Shown here one piece after another: positions 57,364 through 64,000 of a stretch of DNA of 64,000 nucleotides; within the stretch, counting starts at the first letter, position 1, and every line of letters starts with the position of its first letter. Source of the stretch: Streptomyces tibetensis (GTDB lineage Bacteria > Actinomycetota > Actinomycetes > Streptomycetales > Streptomycetaceae); NCBI RefSeq assembly GCF_007655005.1, contig NZ_SZVW01000004.1, positions 124,001-188,000 on the forward strand, in the 5' to 3' direction. A program made the translations under genes and the position numbers. Under the pieces are notes generated by a model. It searched no databases and was not told the origin of the DNA. It was given only the letters and a program-made list of their open reading frames with translations.

Positions 57364-58593
57364 TTACAGACGGATGACGACGAGGGCGATGTCGTCAGGG
57401 CCGCCACCAGCGACACCGAGGCGGGCCAACAGCGCGTCGGCCAGTTGGTCAGGCGAGACGGAGCTGTCCTTGGCCAGGGCTGTGGTCAGGCGCGCCAGGC
57501 TGGCGTAGATGTCCTCGTCACGACGCTCGATGAGGCCATCGGTGTACAACACGAGGGTGTCCCCCAGGTTGTAGGCGAGGCCGGCCTGGGGGCGAGGCAC
57601 ATGGTGTGGCCGGGCGCCGAGTGGTGGATCGGTCGCCTGGTCCAGCAGTTCCCAGGTCCCGTCGGGGTGGAGCAGAACGGGCGGCGGGTGTCCGGCGCTG
57701 CTGTAGATGATCAGCCTGCTGCGGGTGTCGATGAGTACCTTGACGGCGGTTGCGGCCGTTGCGCCGTCCAGGGAACGGGCGTAAAGACCGAGGACCTCCA
57801 GGGCTTGGGCAGGGCTGGGAATGGCGCGGATGGCTGCGCTGAGGGCACTGCGGAGCATGCCCATGACGGCGGCGGCATGCAGGCCGTGGCCGACGACGTC
57901 TCCGACGGCAGCGGCGTAGCGGTCAGGGGGCAGGTCGACGACGTCGTACCAGTCGCCGCACACGTTCAGTGATGTGGTCGCCGGTAGGTAGCGCACGGCG
58001 ATGTTGCTGTGCTGGTCCAGGTCGGGGGCGGAGAGCATGGCTTCCTGCAGCGTGACGGCGACCTGTCGTTCATGGGCGTGGGCCTGGCGCAGTTCCTGGT
58101 TCAGCCGGTGTAGCGCTCGGGCCCGTCCGTAAAGCTCGGCTGCCATGCCCAGCTCCTGCTCGGTGAACTCCTCGGTGGGTCGGCGGGGTCGGCCCGAGCG
58201 GGCAAAGGTGGTGACGTCCTCGGTCCATTGGACGATCCACTTCACCCTGCCGTCAGGCCCGGCAATCGGAGTGTGGATCGCGGACCACCATCGCTCCTCG
58301 AAGCCGCCCGGCCGGGGAATGTCGTACCGCTGCAGCACCATGGTGTCCGGCTTTCCGGTGTCCAGGACGAGGCGCATTGACGCCTTCAGATTGCCCTGCG
58401 CCTCGTCGGGGGAACCGGTGGGGTTTTCCGGCAGGGCATCGAAGAAGTGCTTCCCGACCAACTCGTCCCTGGTCCGTCCGGTGCTCTGCAGGCATGCCGG
58501 GTTGACGTAGCGAATCACCAGGTCCGTGTCCAATACCAAGTACGGGCTTGGTGTGGCGTCGAAGAACGCGGCGAAGTCGATGTCCACTGTCAT
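57364..58593 (-). CDS. PAS-domain SpoIIE/PP2C-type phosphatase
   Basis: 409 residues. PAS at about 8-130 (DATPSPYLVLDTDLVIRYVN, RWWSAIHTPIAGPDGRVKWI), a helical linker (about 145-185, ELYGRARALHRLNQELRQAH), then the SpoIIE catalytic domain: VCGDWYDVVDLP and AVGDVVGHGLHAAAVMG carry metal-binding Asp residues; LVLYTDGLIERRDED and GGPDDIALVVIRL complete the site. Dephosphorylates STAS antagonists in RsbU-like switches. Confidence 0.92.
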   Translation of the reverse strand: MTVDIDFAAFFDATPSPYLVLDTDLVIRYVNPACLQSTGRTRDELVGKHFFDALPENPTGSPDEAQGNLKASMRLVLDTGKPDTMVLQRYDIPRPGGFEERWWSAIHTPIAGPDGRVKWIVQWTEDVTTFARSGRPRRPTEEFTEQELGMAAELYGRARALHRLNQELRQAHAHERQVAVTLQEAMLSAPDLDQHSNIAVRYLPATTSLNVCGDWYDVVDLPPDRYAAAVGDVVGHGLHAAAVMGMLRSALSAAIRAIPSPAQALEVLGLYARSLDGATAATAVKVLIDTRSRLIIYSSAGHPPPVLLHPDGTWELLDQATDPPLGARPHHVPRPQAGLAYNLGDTLVLYTDGLIERRDEDIYASLARLTTALAKDSSVSPDQLADALLARLGVAGGGPDDIALVVIRL

Positions 58594-58952
58594 GACGCGC
58601 TCTCCAGGGGCCGCGCGCGACTGCTGGCACTCCCAATCTACGAGCGATCCATCGTGCGGGCTCGCCGGTGGCAGACCTGGGACGCCTGCGCAGGGTCAGG
58701 TGATCAAGCTGCCAGCGTGAGATACGCCCTCTGGAGGGCTGGTGGGGCGGGCTGGCAGCGCGTAAGACGCCTGGTCGCGAGGGCGATCGCTGCCCAGGTG
58801 ACGTGCGCCTTCGAGGTGCCGTGGACCATCACACGACCCGTTGTAAGAGCGGCGGCTGACCTGCTGCTTCTCTCGTGCTCTTGGTCCACGCCCGGTCCAC
58901 ACGCAGTGATCCACAACGTGACAGAGCCGGGTCAAGGTGAGACAGGACCCAC
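58594..58952. other. 359-bp intergenic region
   Basis: Between the phosphatase start and the tRNA-Ser terminator. Several 60-80 residue frames exist without family text or SD. Presumably holds the phosphatase promoter; nothing else seen. Confidence 0.5.
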
Positions 58953-58991
58953 TCAGAAGGGGTGCCCCTCAGCGAGAGACACCCCTTCTGA
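58953..58991. terminator. terminator of tRNA-Ser(TGA)
   Basis: TCAGAAGGGGTG and CACCCCTTCTGA, 12-bp perfect stem with a 15-base loop, just downstream of the tRNA on the minus strand. Confidence 0.85.
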
Positions 58992-59012
58992 CCTGCACAT
59001 CTATGACCTGCG

Positions 59013-59099
59013 CGGAGGCGGTGGGATTTGAACCCACGGTGACATCGCTGCCACGACGGTTTTCAAGACCGTTCCCTTCGGCCGCTCGGGCACGCCTCC
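59013..59099 (-). tRNA. tRNA-Ser(TGA)
   Basis: 87 nt. Acceptor GGAGGCG/CGCCTCC, anticodon stem CGGTC-loop CTTGAAA (TGA), long variable arm, T-arm GTGGGTTCAAATCCCAC. Discriminator G. Confidence 0.96.
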
Positions 59100-59162
59100 C
59101 CGCGCCGGCCGTGATCGGCGGCGCGGGGACAAGGGTAACGGGTCGGTGCGGGCGGGTGGGGG

Positions 59163-60581
59163 TCAGTTGTCGCCGACGCGGGAGCCGAGCGTGACGTCGA
59201 CCGTGTGCTGCTTGCCACCGCGCTCGTAGGTGATCGTGACCTTGTCGCCGGGCTGGTGGGTCCAGATCTCGCCGATCAGGGTCGGGCCGGAGTCGATCAC
59301 ATGGTCGTCGAGCTTGGTGATGACGTCGCCCGGCTTGAGGCCCGCCTTGGCCGCCGGGCCGCCCGGCTCGACCGGTGCCGCACCGCCGGCGCCCTGGTCG
59401 GTGATCTGCGCACCGTCGGAGCCGTCGTCCAGGGACACGGACGCGCCGATCTTCGCGTACACCGGCTTGCCGTTCTTGATCAGCTCCTGGGCGACGTACT
59501 TGGCCTGGTTGATCGGGATGGCGAAGCCCAGGCCGATCGAGCCCGACTGCCCCGTGCCGAAGCCGCCGTTGCCGGTGGACTGGATCGCGGAGTTGATGCC
59601 GATGACATTGCCCTGCGCGTCCAGGAGCGGACCGCCGGAGTTGCCCGGGTTGATCGAGGCGTCGGTCTGCAGGGCGCTCATGTACGACGCCTGGCTGCCG
59701 CTGCCGTCGCTGGAGGCCACCGGGCGGTTCTTGGCGCTGATGATGCCCGTCGTCACGGTGTCGGACAGGCCGAACGGGGCGCCGATCGCGATGGTCGCGT
59801 CCCCGACGGCGATCTTGTCCGAGTCGCCGAGGGTGAGCGGCTTCAGGTCGGAGGGGGCGTTCTTGAGCTTGATGACCGCCACGTCGTAGCCCTGCGCGTG
59901 ACCGACCACCTCGGCGTCGTACTTCTTGCCGCTCGGGAAGGTCGCCGTGAGCTTGCCACCGTCCACCGCGTCCGCCACCACGTGGTTGTTGGTGACGATG
60001 TGGCCCTGCTTGTCGAAGACGAAGCCCGTGCCGGTGCCGCCCTCGCCGCTGGTGCTCTCGGCCTCGATCGTGACCGTGCTCGGCAGCGCCTTGGCGGCGA
60101 CACCCGCGGTCGTGCCCGGGTCGCGCTTGACGTCGCCGCCGTTCGAGGAGGCCGAGACCGTCGTCGAACCGGTGCTCTCGTCGTTGTCCTTCGCCAGCAC
60201 GTATCCGAGCCCGCCGCCCATGCCGCCCGCGACCAGCGCGGCCACCAGGACCGCGGCCACCAGACCGCCGCGCCTGCGACCGGACGGAGGCGCCGGCTGC
60301 TGGTACGACGCGCCCCAGCCGCCCGAGCCGGACCCGGAACCGCCGTCGCCGTACGGGGCGGTCGGCGGCGGGGGCGGGGGCCAGGACGGGTCGGGGGCCG
60401 AAGAGGAGGCGCCGGGATGGCCGGCGCCGCCCTGCCCCTGGGGGACCTGCCCCTGGGCGTCCTGTCCGTACGGCCCCTGATGGGCCTGTCCCTGGGGCGC
60501 CGGAGCAGCGGGAGCGTCCACCGGCACGGGGGGTGCGGACGGGGCGGGGGGTACCGCGGTGCCCTCGTTCTCGGTGCTCAC
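59163..60581 (-). CDS. HtrA-like S1C serine protease with PDZ domain
   Basis: 472 residues from GTG 60581 (AGGAGAGAAGC upstream). Pro/Gln/Gly-rich cytoplasmic start, membrane helix (LVAAVLVAALVAGGMGGGLG at about 120), protease domain with catalytic His (DKQGHIVTNNHVVADA), Asp (GYDVAVIKLKNAP) and Ser (ASINPGNSGGPLLDAQ), then PDZ (GGPAAKAGLKPGDVITKLDD). Type-II anchor puts the protease outside. Functions in envelope protein quality control. Head-to-head with the GDPD gene. Confidence 0.93.
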   Translation of the reverse strand: MSTENEGTAVPPAPSAPPVPVDAPAAPAPQGQAHQGPYGQDAQGQVPQGQGGAGHPGASSSAPDPSWPPPPPPTAPYGDGGSGSGSGGWGASYQQPAPPSGRRRGGLVAAVLVAALVAGGMGGGLGYVLAKDNDESTGSTTVSASSNGGDVKRDPGTTAGVAAKALPSTVTIEAESTSGEGGTGTGFVFDKQGHIVTNNHVVADAVDGGKLTATFPSGKKYDAEVVGHAQGYDVAVIKLKNAPSDLKPLTLGDSDKIAVGDATIAIGAPFGLSDTVTTGIISAKNRPVASSDGSGSQASYMSALQTDASINPGNSGGPLLDAQGNVIGINSAIQSTGNGGFGTGQSGSIGLGFAIPINQAKYVAQELIKNGKPVYAKIGASVSLDDGSDGAQITDQGAGGAAPVEPGGPAAKAGLKPGDVITKLDDHVIDSGPTLIGEIWTHQPGDKVTITYERGGKQHTVDVTLGSRVGDN

Positions 60582-60867
60582 AGCTTCTCTCCTAGATCCA
60601 CGGCCGTTTCCGGGTCGCATGCGTTCACGCTTTTCACGCCGGCCGACGGGTCCGGCGCGATACAGCTGAGCTTGTCCCTTTGTATGCCGTCAGCTTTTCC
60701 CACAGGCCGTCAGGGCACCATAAGCGGTGCCTGTGCGTCCGAGGCCATTCTTTATATAGGTCATTAAAGGCGAAAAGGATGCAATTCCAATGCCTCCGTC
60801 CGGACCTGCGTCTCCGTCGAGCCCGTCCGACCGGACGCGTACCCGCACTCGGTGGCACCATGACGCG

Positions 60868-61695
60868 GTGACCCACGCACGACAGCACGTGATTCAAGTC
60901 GTCGCCCACCGCGGAGCCTCCGAGGACGCCCCGGAACACACCCTGGCCGCGTACACCAAGGCGATCGAGGACGGCGCGGACGCCCTCGAATGCGATGTGC
61001 GCCTGACCGCCGACGGCCACCTGGTGTGTGTACACGACCGCCGGATCAACCGTACGTCCAACGGCCGCGGCGCGGTCTCCGCGCTGGAACTGGCCGACCT
61101 CGCCGCCCTGGACTTCGGCTCCTGGAAGAGGGGCGAGTCCTGGAAGGGACGCGACGAGGAACCCGACTGGGAGCACCGCCCGGAGGACCGCGAGGCGACA
61201 TCCGTACTCACCCTGGAGCGGCTGCTGGAACTCGTCGCCGACGCCGGGCGCCGCGTGGAACTGGCCATCGAGACCAAGCACCCCACACGCTGGGCCGGGC
61301 AGGTCGAGGACCGGCTGCTGGACCTGCTGAAGCGGTTCGGTCTCGACACCCCGGCCTCCGCGGCGGAGTCACAGGTGCGGGTCATGAGCTTCTCGGCCCG
61401 CTCGCTGCACCGCGTGCGCGCCGCCTCGCCGACGCTTCCGACGGTCTACCTGACGCAGTTCCTCTCACCCCGGCTGCGCGACGGGCGGCTGCCCCCGGGC
61501 GTGCGGATCGCGGGCCCCTCCCTTCGCATCGTGCGCAACCACCCCACGTACATCGAGCGGCTGAAGCAGGCCGGCCACCAGGTGCACGTGTGGACCGTGA
61601 ACGAGCCCGGGGACGTGGACCACTGCGTCGAGCTGGGCGTCGACGCCATCATCACCAACCGCCCGCGCGCGGTGCTGGACCAGCTCGGCCGCTGA
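60868..61695 (+). CDS. glycerophosphodiester phosphodiesterase (GDPD)
   Basis: 275 residues from GTG 60868 (VTHARQHVIQVVAHRGASED); earlier in-frame ATG 60790 adds Ser/Thr/Arg-rich text unlike the family. Catalytic HRGASEDAPEHTLAAY, ALECDVRLTADGHLVCVHD with Glu/Asp/His metal and acid residues, ELAIETKHPTRW and VWTVNEPGDVDHCVELGVDA near the end. No signal peptide, so cytoplasmic. Hydrolyses glycerophosphodiesters to glycerol-3-phosphate. Confidence 0.92.
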   Translation: MTHARQHVIQVVAHRGASEDAPEHTLAAYTKAIEDGADALECDVRLTADGHLVCVHDRRINRTSNGRGAVSALELADLAALDFGSWKRGESWKGRDEEPDWEHRPEDREATSVLTLERLLELVADAGRRVELAIETKHPTRWAGQVEDRLLDLLKRFGLDTPASAAESQVRVMSFSARSLHRVRAASPTLPTVYLTQFLSPRLRDGRLPPGVRIAGPSLRIVRNHPTYIERLKQAGHQVHVWTVNEPGDVDHCVELGVDAIITNRPRAVLDQLGR

Positions 61696-61950
61696 CGCCC
61701 CACCCCGGCGCGACCAACCTCTCAAGTCCCACCAGACCCACGCGCACCTCTTGACCCCGCGCGGTGCCGGGCGGGATCCTCCCTTCTCGGCCACACCGAT
61801 GATTTCCAGCCAGCGGTTACAGGGAGTGCTCCGGCGCGTTCGATCCGTATTCGGTCGTGGTGAGTGCGTCACCGGACGTGGATTGGCCGGTTTCCGGTAC
61901 AGGCCAATGGGGCATCCACACCGTGGCGTGGGGCGAAGGAGGTCTCGGGG

Positions 61951-62502
61951 GTGGCGTTGGTGGTGGCACAGGAGGTGCCCACGTCGTCGAGCATGGCCGT
62001 TCCCCATGGCCCTGCGGGCGTGGGGAAAGCGAGACACCGGATGCGTACGCAGTTGCGCGGAGGTGGGGTCGCGGAATCGGTCATCGACGACGCCGTACTG
62101 ATCCTTTCCGAGCTCTTGAGCAACGCCTGCAAGCACGGCAGACCTCTGGGCGATGCCCTGTCCGGCGATGGTGACGTCCGTGCCGCGTGGCGCGTGGAGC
62201 CGGCCGGCCGGCTCGTCGTGGAGGTCACGGACGGCGGCGGCCCGACCCGCCCCGCCCCCGCGACCCCGTCGGTCACGGCGCACGGCGGCCGCGGGCTGAA
62301 CATCATCACCGCCCTCGCCGACGACTGGGGCGTGCGGGACGACATCCGCGGCGAGGTCACCGTGTGGGTCATCGTCCACGACGACGTGCACGATCCGGAC
62401 GCCGGCCACCGCCGCGACGACTTCGCGACGCGCGTCGCCGCCCCCGCGGTCTCCCAGATACCCGGGTTGGACTTCGCGGACGCCTTCGAGGACATGGACT
62501 GA
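61951..62502 (+). CDS. RsbW-like ATP-binding (HATPase) regulator
   Basis: 183 residues from GTG 61951 (AAGGAGG eight bases upstream). HATPase_c: AVLILSELLSNACKHGRPLG (N box), VVEVTDGGGPTRP (G1) and HGGRGLNIITALADDWGV (G2). Acidic end DFADAFEDMD. Anti-sigma-factor-type kinase; the SpoIIE phosphatase at 57364 and the STAS protein at 9671 are candidate network partners, though not neighbours. Confidence 0.87.
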   Translation: MALVVAQEVPTSSSMAVPHGPAGVGKARHRMRTQLRGGGVAESVIDDAVLILSELLSNACKHGRPLGDALSGDGDVRAAWRVEPAGRLVVEVTDGGGPTRPAPATPSVTAHGGRGLNIITALADDWGVRDDIRGEVTVWVIVHDDVHDPDAGHRRDDFATRVAAPAVSQIPGLDFADAFEDMD

Positions 62503-62624
62503 GACCGAGGGACCGGGCGTGTACGCCGCGCGGGTCGGGTGTTGTCCACAGGACCCCATGACCCGGGGCACGAACGGCTAGGCTCGCGATCGTACGAGAC
62601 GAGCCGTAACCGGGAGACCCATCG

Positions 62625-63614
62625 ATGGCCAAGAAGCGACCCCAGACGAAGGCCAAGCGCCCGCAGACCACGGGCGGGGCCCGCACCGCTGGTGCCGAGG
62701 GAGACGTTCCGGTCGTCGGCGCTCGTGAGCCCTGCCCCTGCGGCAGCGGCCGCCGCTACAAGGCCTGTCACGGCCGGGCCGCCTCGCACGCCGCGACCGA
62801 GCTGGTGCACCGCCCCTTCGAGGGCCTGCCCGGCGAGTGCGACTGGGTGGCCCTGCGCGAGCTGGTCCCGGCGGCCACGGTCGAGCTGCCCCTCAAGGAC
62901 GGCCTGCCCGAGGGCGTCCCGGCGGTCACCCTGGCCACGGTCCTCCCCATGGCCTGGCCGGCTCTGCGCCGCGACGACGGCTCGGTCCTGCTCGGCCTGC
63001 AGAACGACACCTCGTCCGGCGACATCAGCCGCGACCTCGCCGACACCCTGCAGCGCGCACTGGAGGCCGAGCCCGGCACGCCCGTCCAGGGCCGCCGTGC
63101 CCCGGCCGACAGTCCGCGGCTGCAGGATCTGCTCGACCCCGAGGGCGCCTTCGAGCCAGAAGTGCACAGCGGCTTCGAGTTCTGGGTGCCGGACCCGGAG
63201 AACGCCACGCCTGACGTGACCGCCTCCCTGGAGCGGGCCAACGCCGCGGCCATCCCGACCGTCAAGCTCCAGGGCGTGGACGCCGCCTACTGGTGCGAGA
63301 CGCCGGAGAAGAACCATCTGCGGTGGGTCATGCCGCACGCCGAGGAGCAGCTTCTGGACGCCCTCGCCCGGCTGCACGCCGCGGGCCGTTCCAGCCTCGG
63401 CGAGGGCACCCGCCTGGTGGGTTCCTTCCGCGCCCACGGGCTCACGGTGCCGGTGTGGGACCTGCCCAGCGGGGTCACCGCCGAGGACGTGGAGAAGCCC
63501 GCGGCGGAGTTCGCCGAGCGCCTCGCCGCCGCACTGGCGACGGACGCGCCGCTCACCGCGGACGAGCGCCGCGCCCGCGGCGGCCTCACCAACCGGCAGG
63601 TCACGCTCAGCTGA
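62625..63614 (+). CDS. DUF5926 protein with SEC-C motif
   Basis: 329 residues. Basic start (MAKKRPQTKAKRPQTTGG), then EPCPCGSGRRYKACHGR, the SEC-C zinc motif CxCxSGxxxxxCH. The rest (LVHRPFEGLPGECDWVALRE, HLRWVMPHAEEQLLDALARL) is the actinobacterial DUF5926 domain of unknown function. SD GGGAG. Typical single-copy core gene. Confidence 0.88.
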   Translation: MAKKRPQTKAKRPQTTGGARTAGAEGDVPVVGAREPCPCGSGRRYKACHGRAASHAATELVHRPFEGLPGECDWVALRELVPAATVELPLKDGLPEGVPAVTLATVLPMAWPALRRDDGSVLLGLQNDTSSGDISRDLADTLQRALEAEPGTPVQGRRAPADSPRLQDLLDPEGAFEPEVHSGFEFWVPDPENATPDVTASLERANAAAIPTVKLQGVDAAYWCETPEKNHLRWVMPHAEEQLLDALARLHAAGRSSLGEGTRLVGSFRAHGLTVPVWDLPSGVTAEDVEKPAAEFAERLAAALATDAPLTADERRARGGLTNRQVTLS

Positions 63615-63765
63615 CCCCGCCCGGGCGTCCGGTCGGCCGGTCCACCGGCCGACCCGCTTCCGGCACCCCGTCAGGCCCCAACTCCCGTCGGAGACAAGCC
63701 AGTCGGTGACTGGAAAGGCGAGTTCGAATTTGCGAACCGCCAATCTCTTGTTACCGTTCCTGTAG

Positions 63766-63803
63766 CCCGGTTGCTGGTGCATCCCCCGTCGCCAGCAACC
63801 GGG
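63766..63803. terminator. bidirectional terminator between convergent genes
   Basis: CCCGGTTGCTGG and CCAGCAACCGGG, 12-bp perfect stem with a 14-base loop, followed by TCTTTG on the plus strand. Confidence 0.85.
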
Positions 63804-63865
63804 TCTTTGCGTCTCCGCCTCCGTTCACGGAACGCAGCGGCCCCTCAACTACCGGGATTCGCAGG

Positions 63866-64000
63866 CTAGTTGCTTCCCGAGCGCAGCAGCAGCGGTCCCT
63901 GACCGCCCCGCTCGGCGAACTCCGCGACGGCCGTGTACGCCGCCGGATTCCCGCGTGCGGGCTCCCGGGGCGTCTCGCACGTCCCGGGCTCGTCCTCCGC
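63866..64000 (-). CDS. C-terminal end of an unidentified gene (cut by window edge)
   Basis: 45 codons in the minus frame ending GGQGPLLLRSGSN-TAG, open to the right edge (AEDEPGTCETPREPARGNPA upstream). The regular codon bias and the convergent terminator support a real gene, but the visible part is too short to identify. Confidence 0.55.
   Translation of the reverse strand, partial: AEDEPGTCETPREPARGNPAAYTAVAEFAERGGQGPLLLRSGSN

Noticed and set aside
58696..58935. small frames between the phosphatase and tRNA-Ser
   Set aside because: Several overlapping frames of 60-80 residues on both strands, none with SD, coding bias or family text.

Overview
The window reads as a chromosomal segment of a Streptomyces-type actinomycete. 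It is GC-rich, coding regions have strong third-position GC bias (hence long false antisense frames), GTG and TTG starts are frequent, and the gene families are typical of the genus: HGxxPAAW protein, DUF2797, DUF5926, subtilisin-inhibitor-like protein, HtrA-type protease and SpoIIE/RsbW regulators. The species cannot be named from the sequence alone.

Layout. 1-4.3 kb: a minus-strand operon of response regulator, sensor kinase, GT2-GtrA protein and a GT39 protein cut by the window edge. 4.4-8.0 kb: an eleven-unit 55-bp tandem array at the 3' end of a DUF2797 gene, then small membrane, MarR and SH3-domain genes. 8.1-30.6 kb: a compound island at a tRNA-Arg(ACG) gene. Three copies of the tRNA 3' end (8165, 13077, 30564), each beside a terminator-like hairpin, and three sets of TGCCGTCA arm-type repeats indicate two actinomycete integrative and conjugative elements (AICEs) stacked at one site. 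The left one (8.2-13.1 kb) is a relic with a chimeric micro-ORF. The right one (13.1-30.6 kb) keeps the AICE backbone (GntR regulator, FtsK/Tra, SpdB-like protein, Rep, Xis, Int), but Rep is frameshifted and Int has an in-frame stop, so it is probably immobile. Its cargo includes an HTH-Crp fusion regulator, a pentapeptide-repeat membrane protein, an XRE-ImmA/IrrE pair, a NUDIX/XRE-TPR pair, and a small Cys-tailed protein beside a kinase-like protein.

30.6-64 kb is mostly core chromosome: tRNA-Ser(GCT), a protease inhibitor, a giant PAS/receiver signalling protein with degenerate kinase motifs, a TetR/MFS efflux pair with two operators, an acyl-CoA ligase, a sigma factor, and three genes in the order chsH2-like, chsH1-like, ltp2-like (steroid side-chain-type chemistry) behind a perfect inverted repeat. 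These are followed by a Prim-Pol protein, DinB and GNAT proteins, an HTH-nSTAND-WD40 protein, ferredoxin, PIG-L deacetylase and GT2. Near 56.4-57.3 kb there are decayed fragments, one closely matching the island's NUDIX gene. The right end carries a PAS-SpoIIE phosphatase, tRNA-Ser(TGA), a secreted protease, GDPD, an RsbW-like ATPase and DUF5926.

Strongest points for follow-up: the stacked tRNA-Arg elements with inactivating lesions in both rep and int, the in-frame triple-deletion micro-ORF, the 55-bp array that repeats the stop codon of its neighbouring gene, and the partial igr-like operon with its operator. No CRISPR array, rRNA or complete insertion sequence was found.
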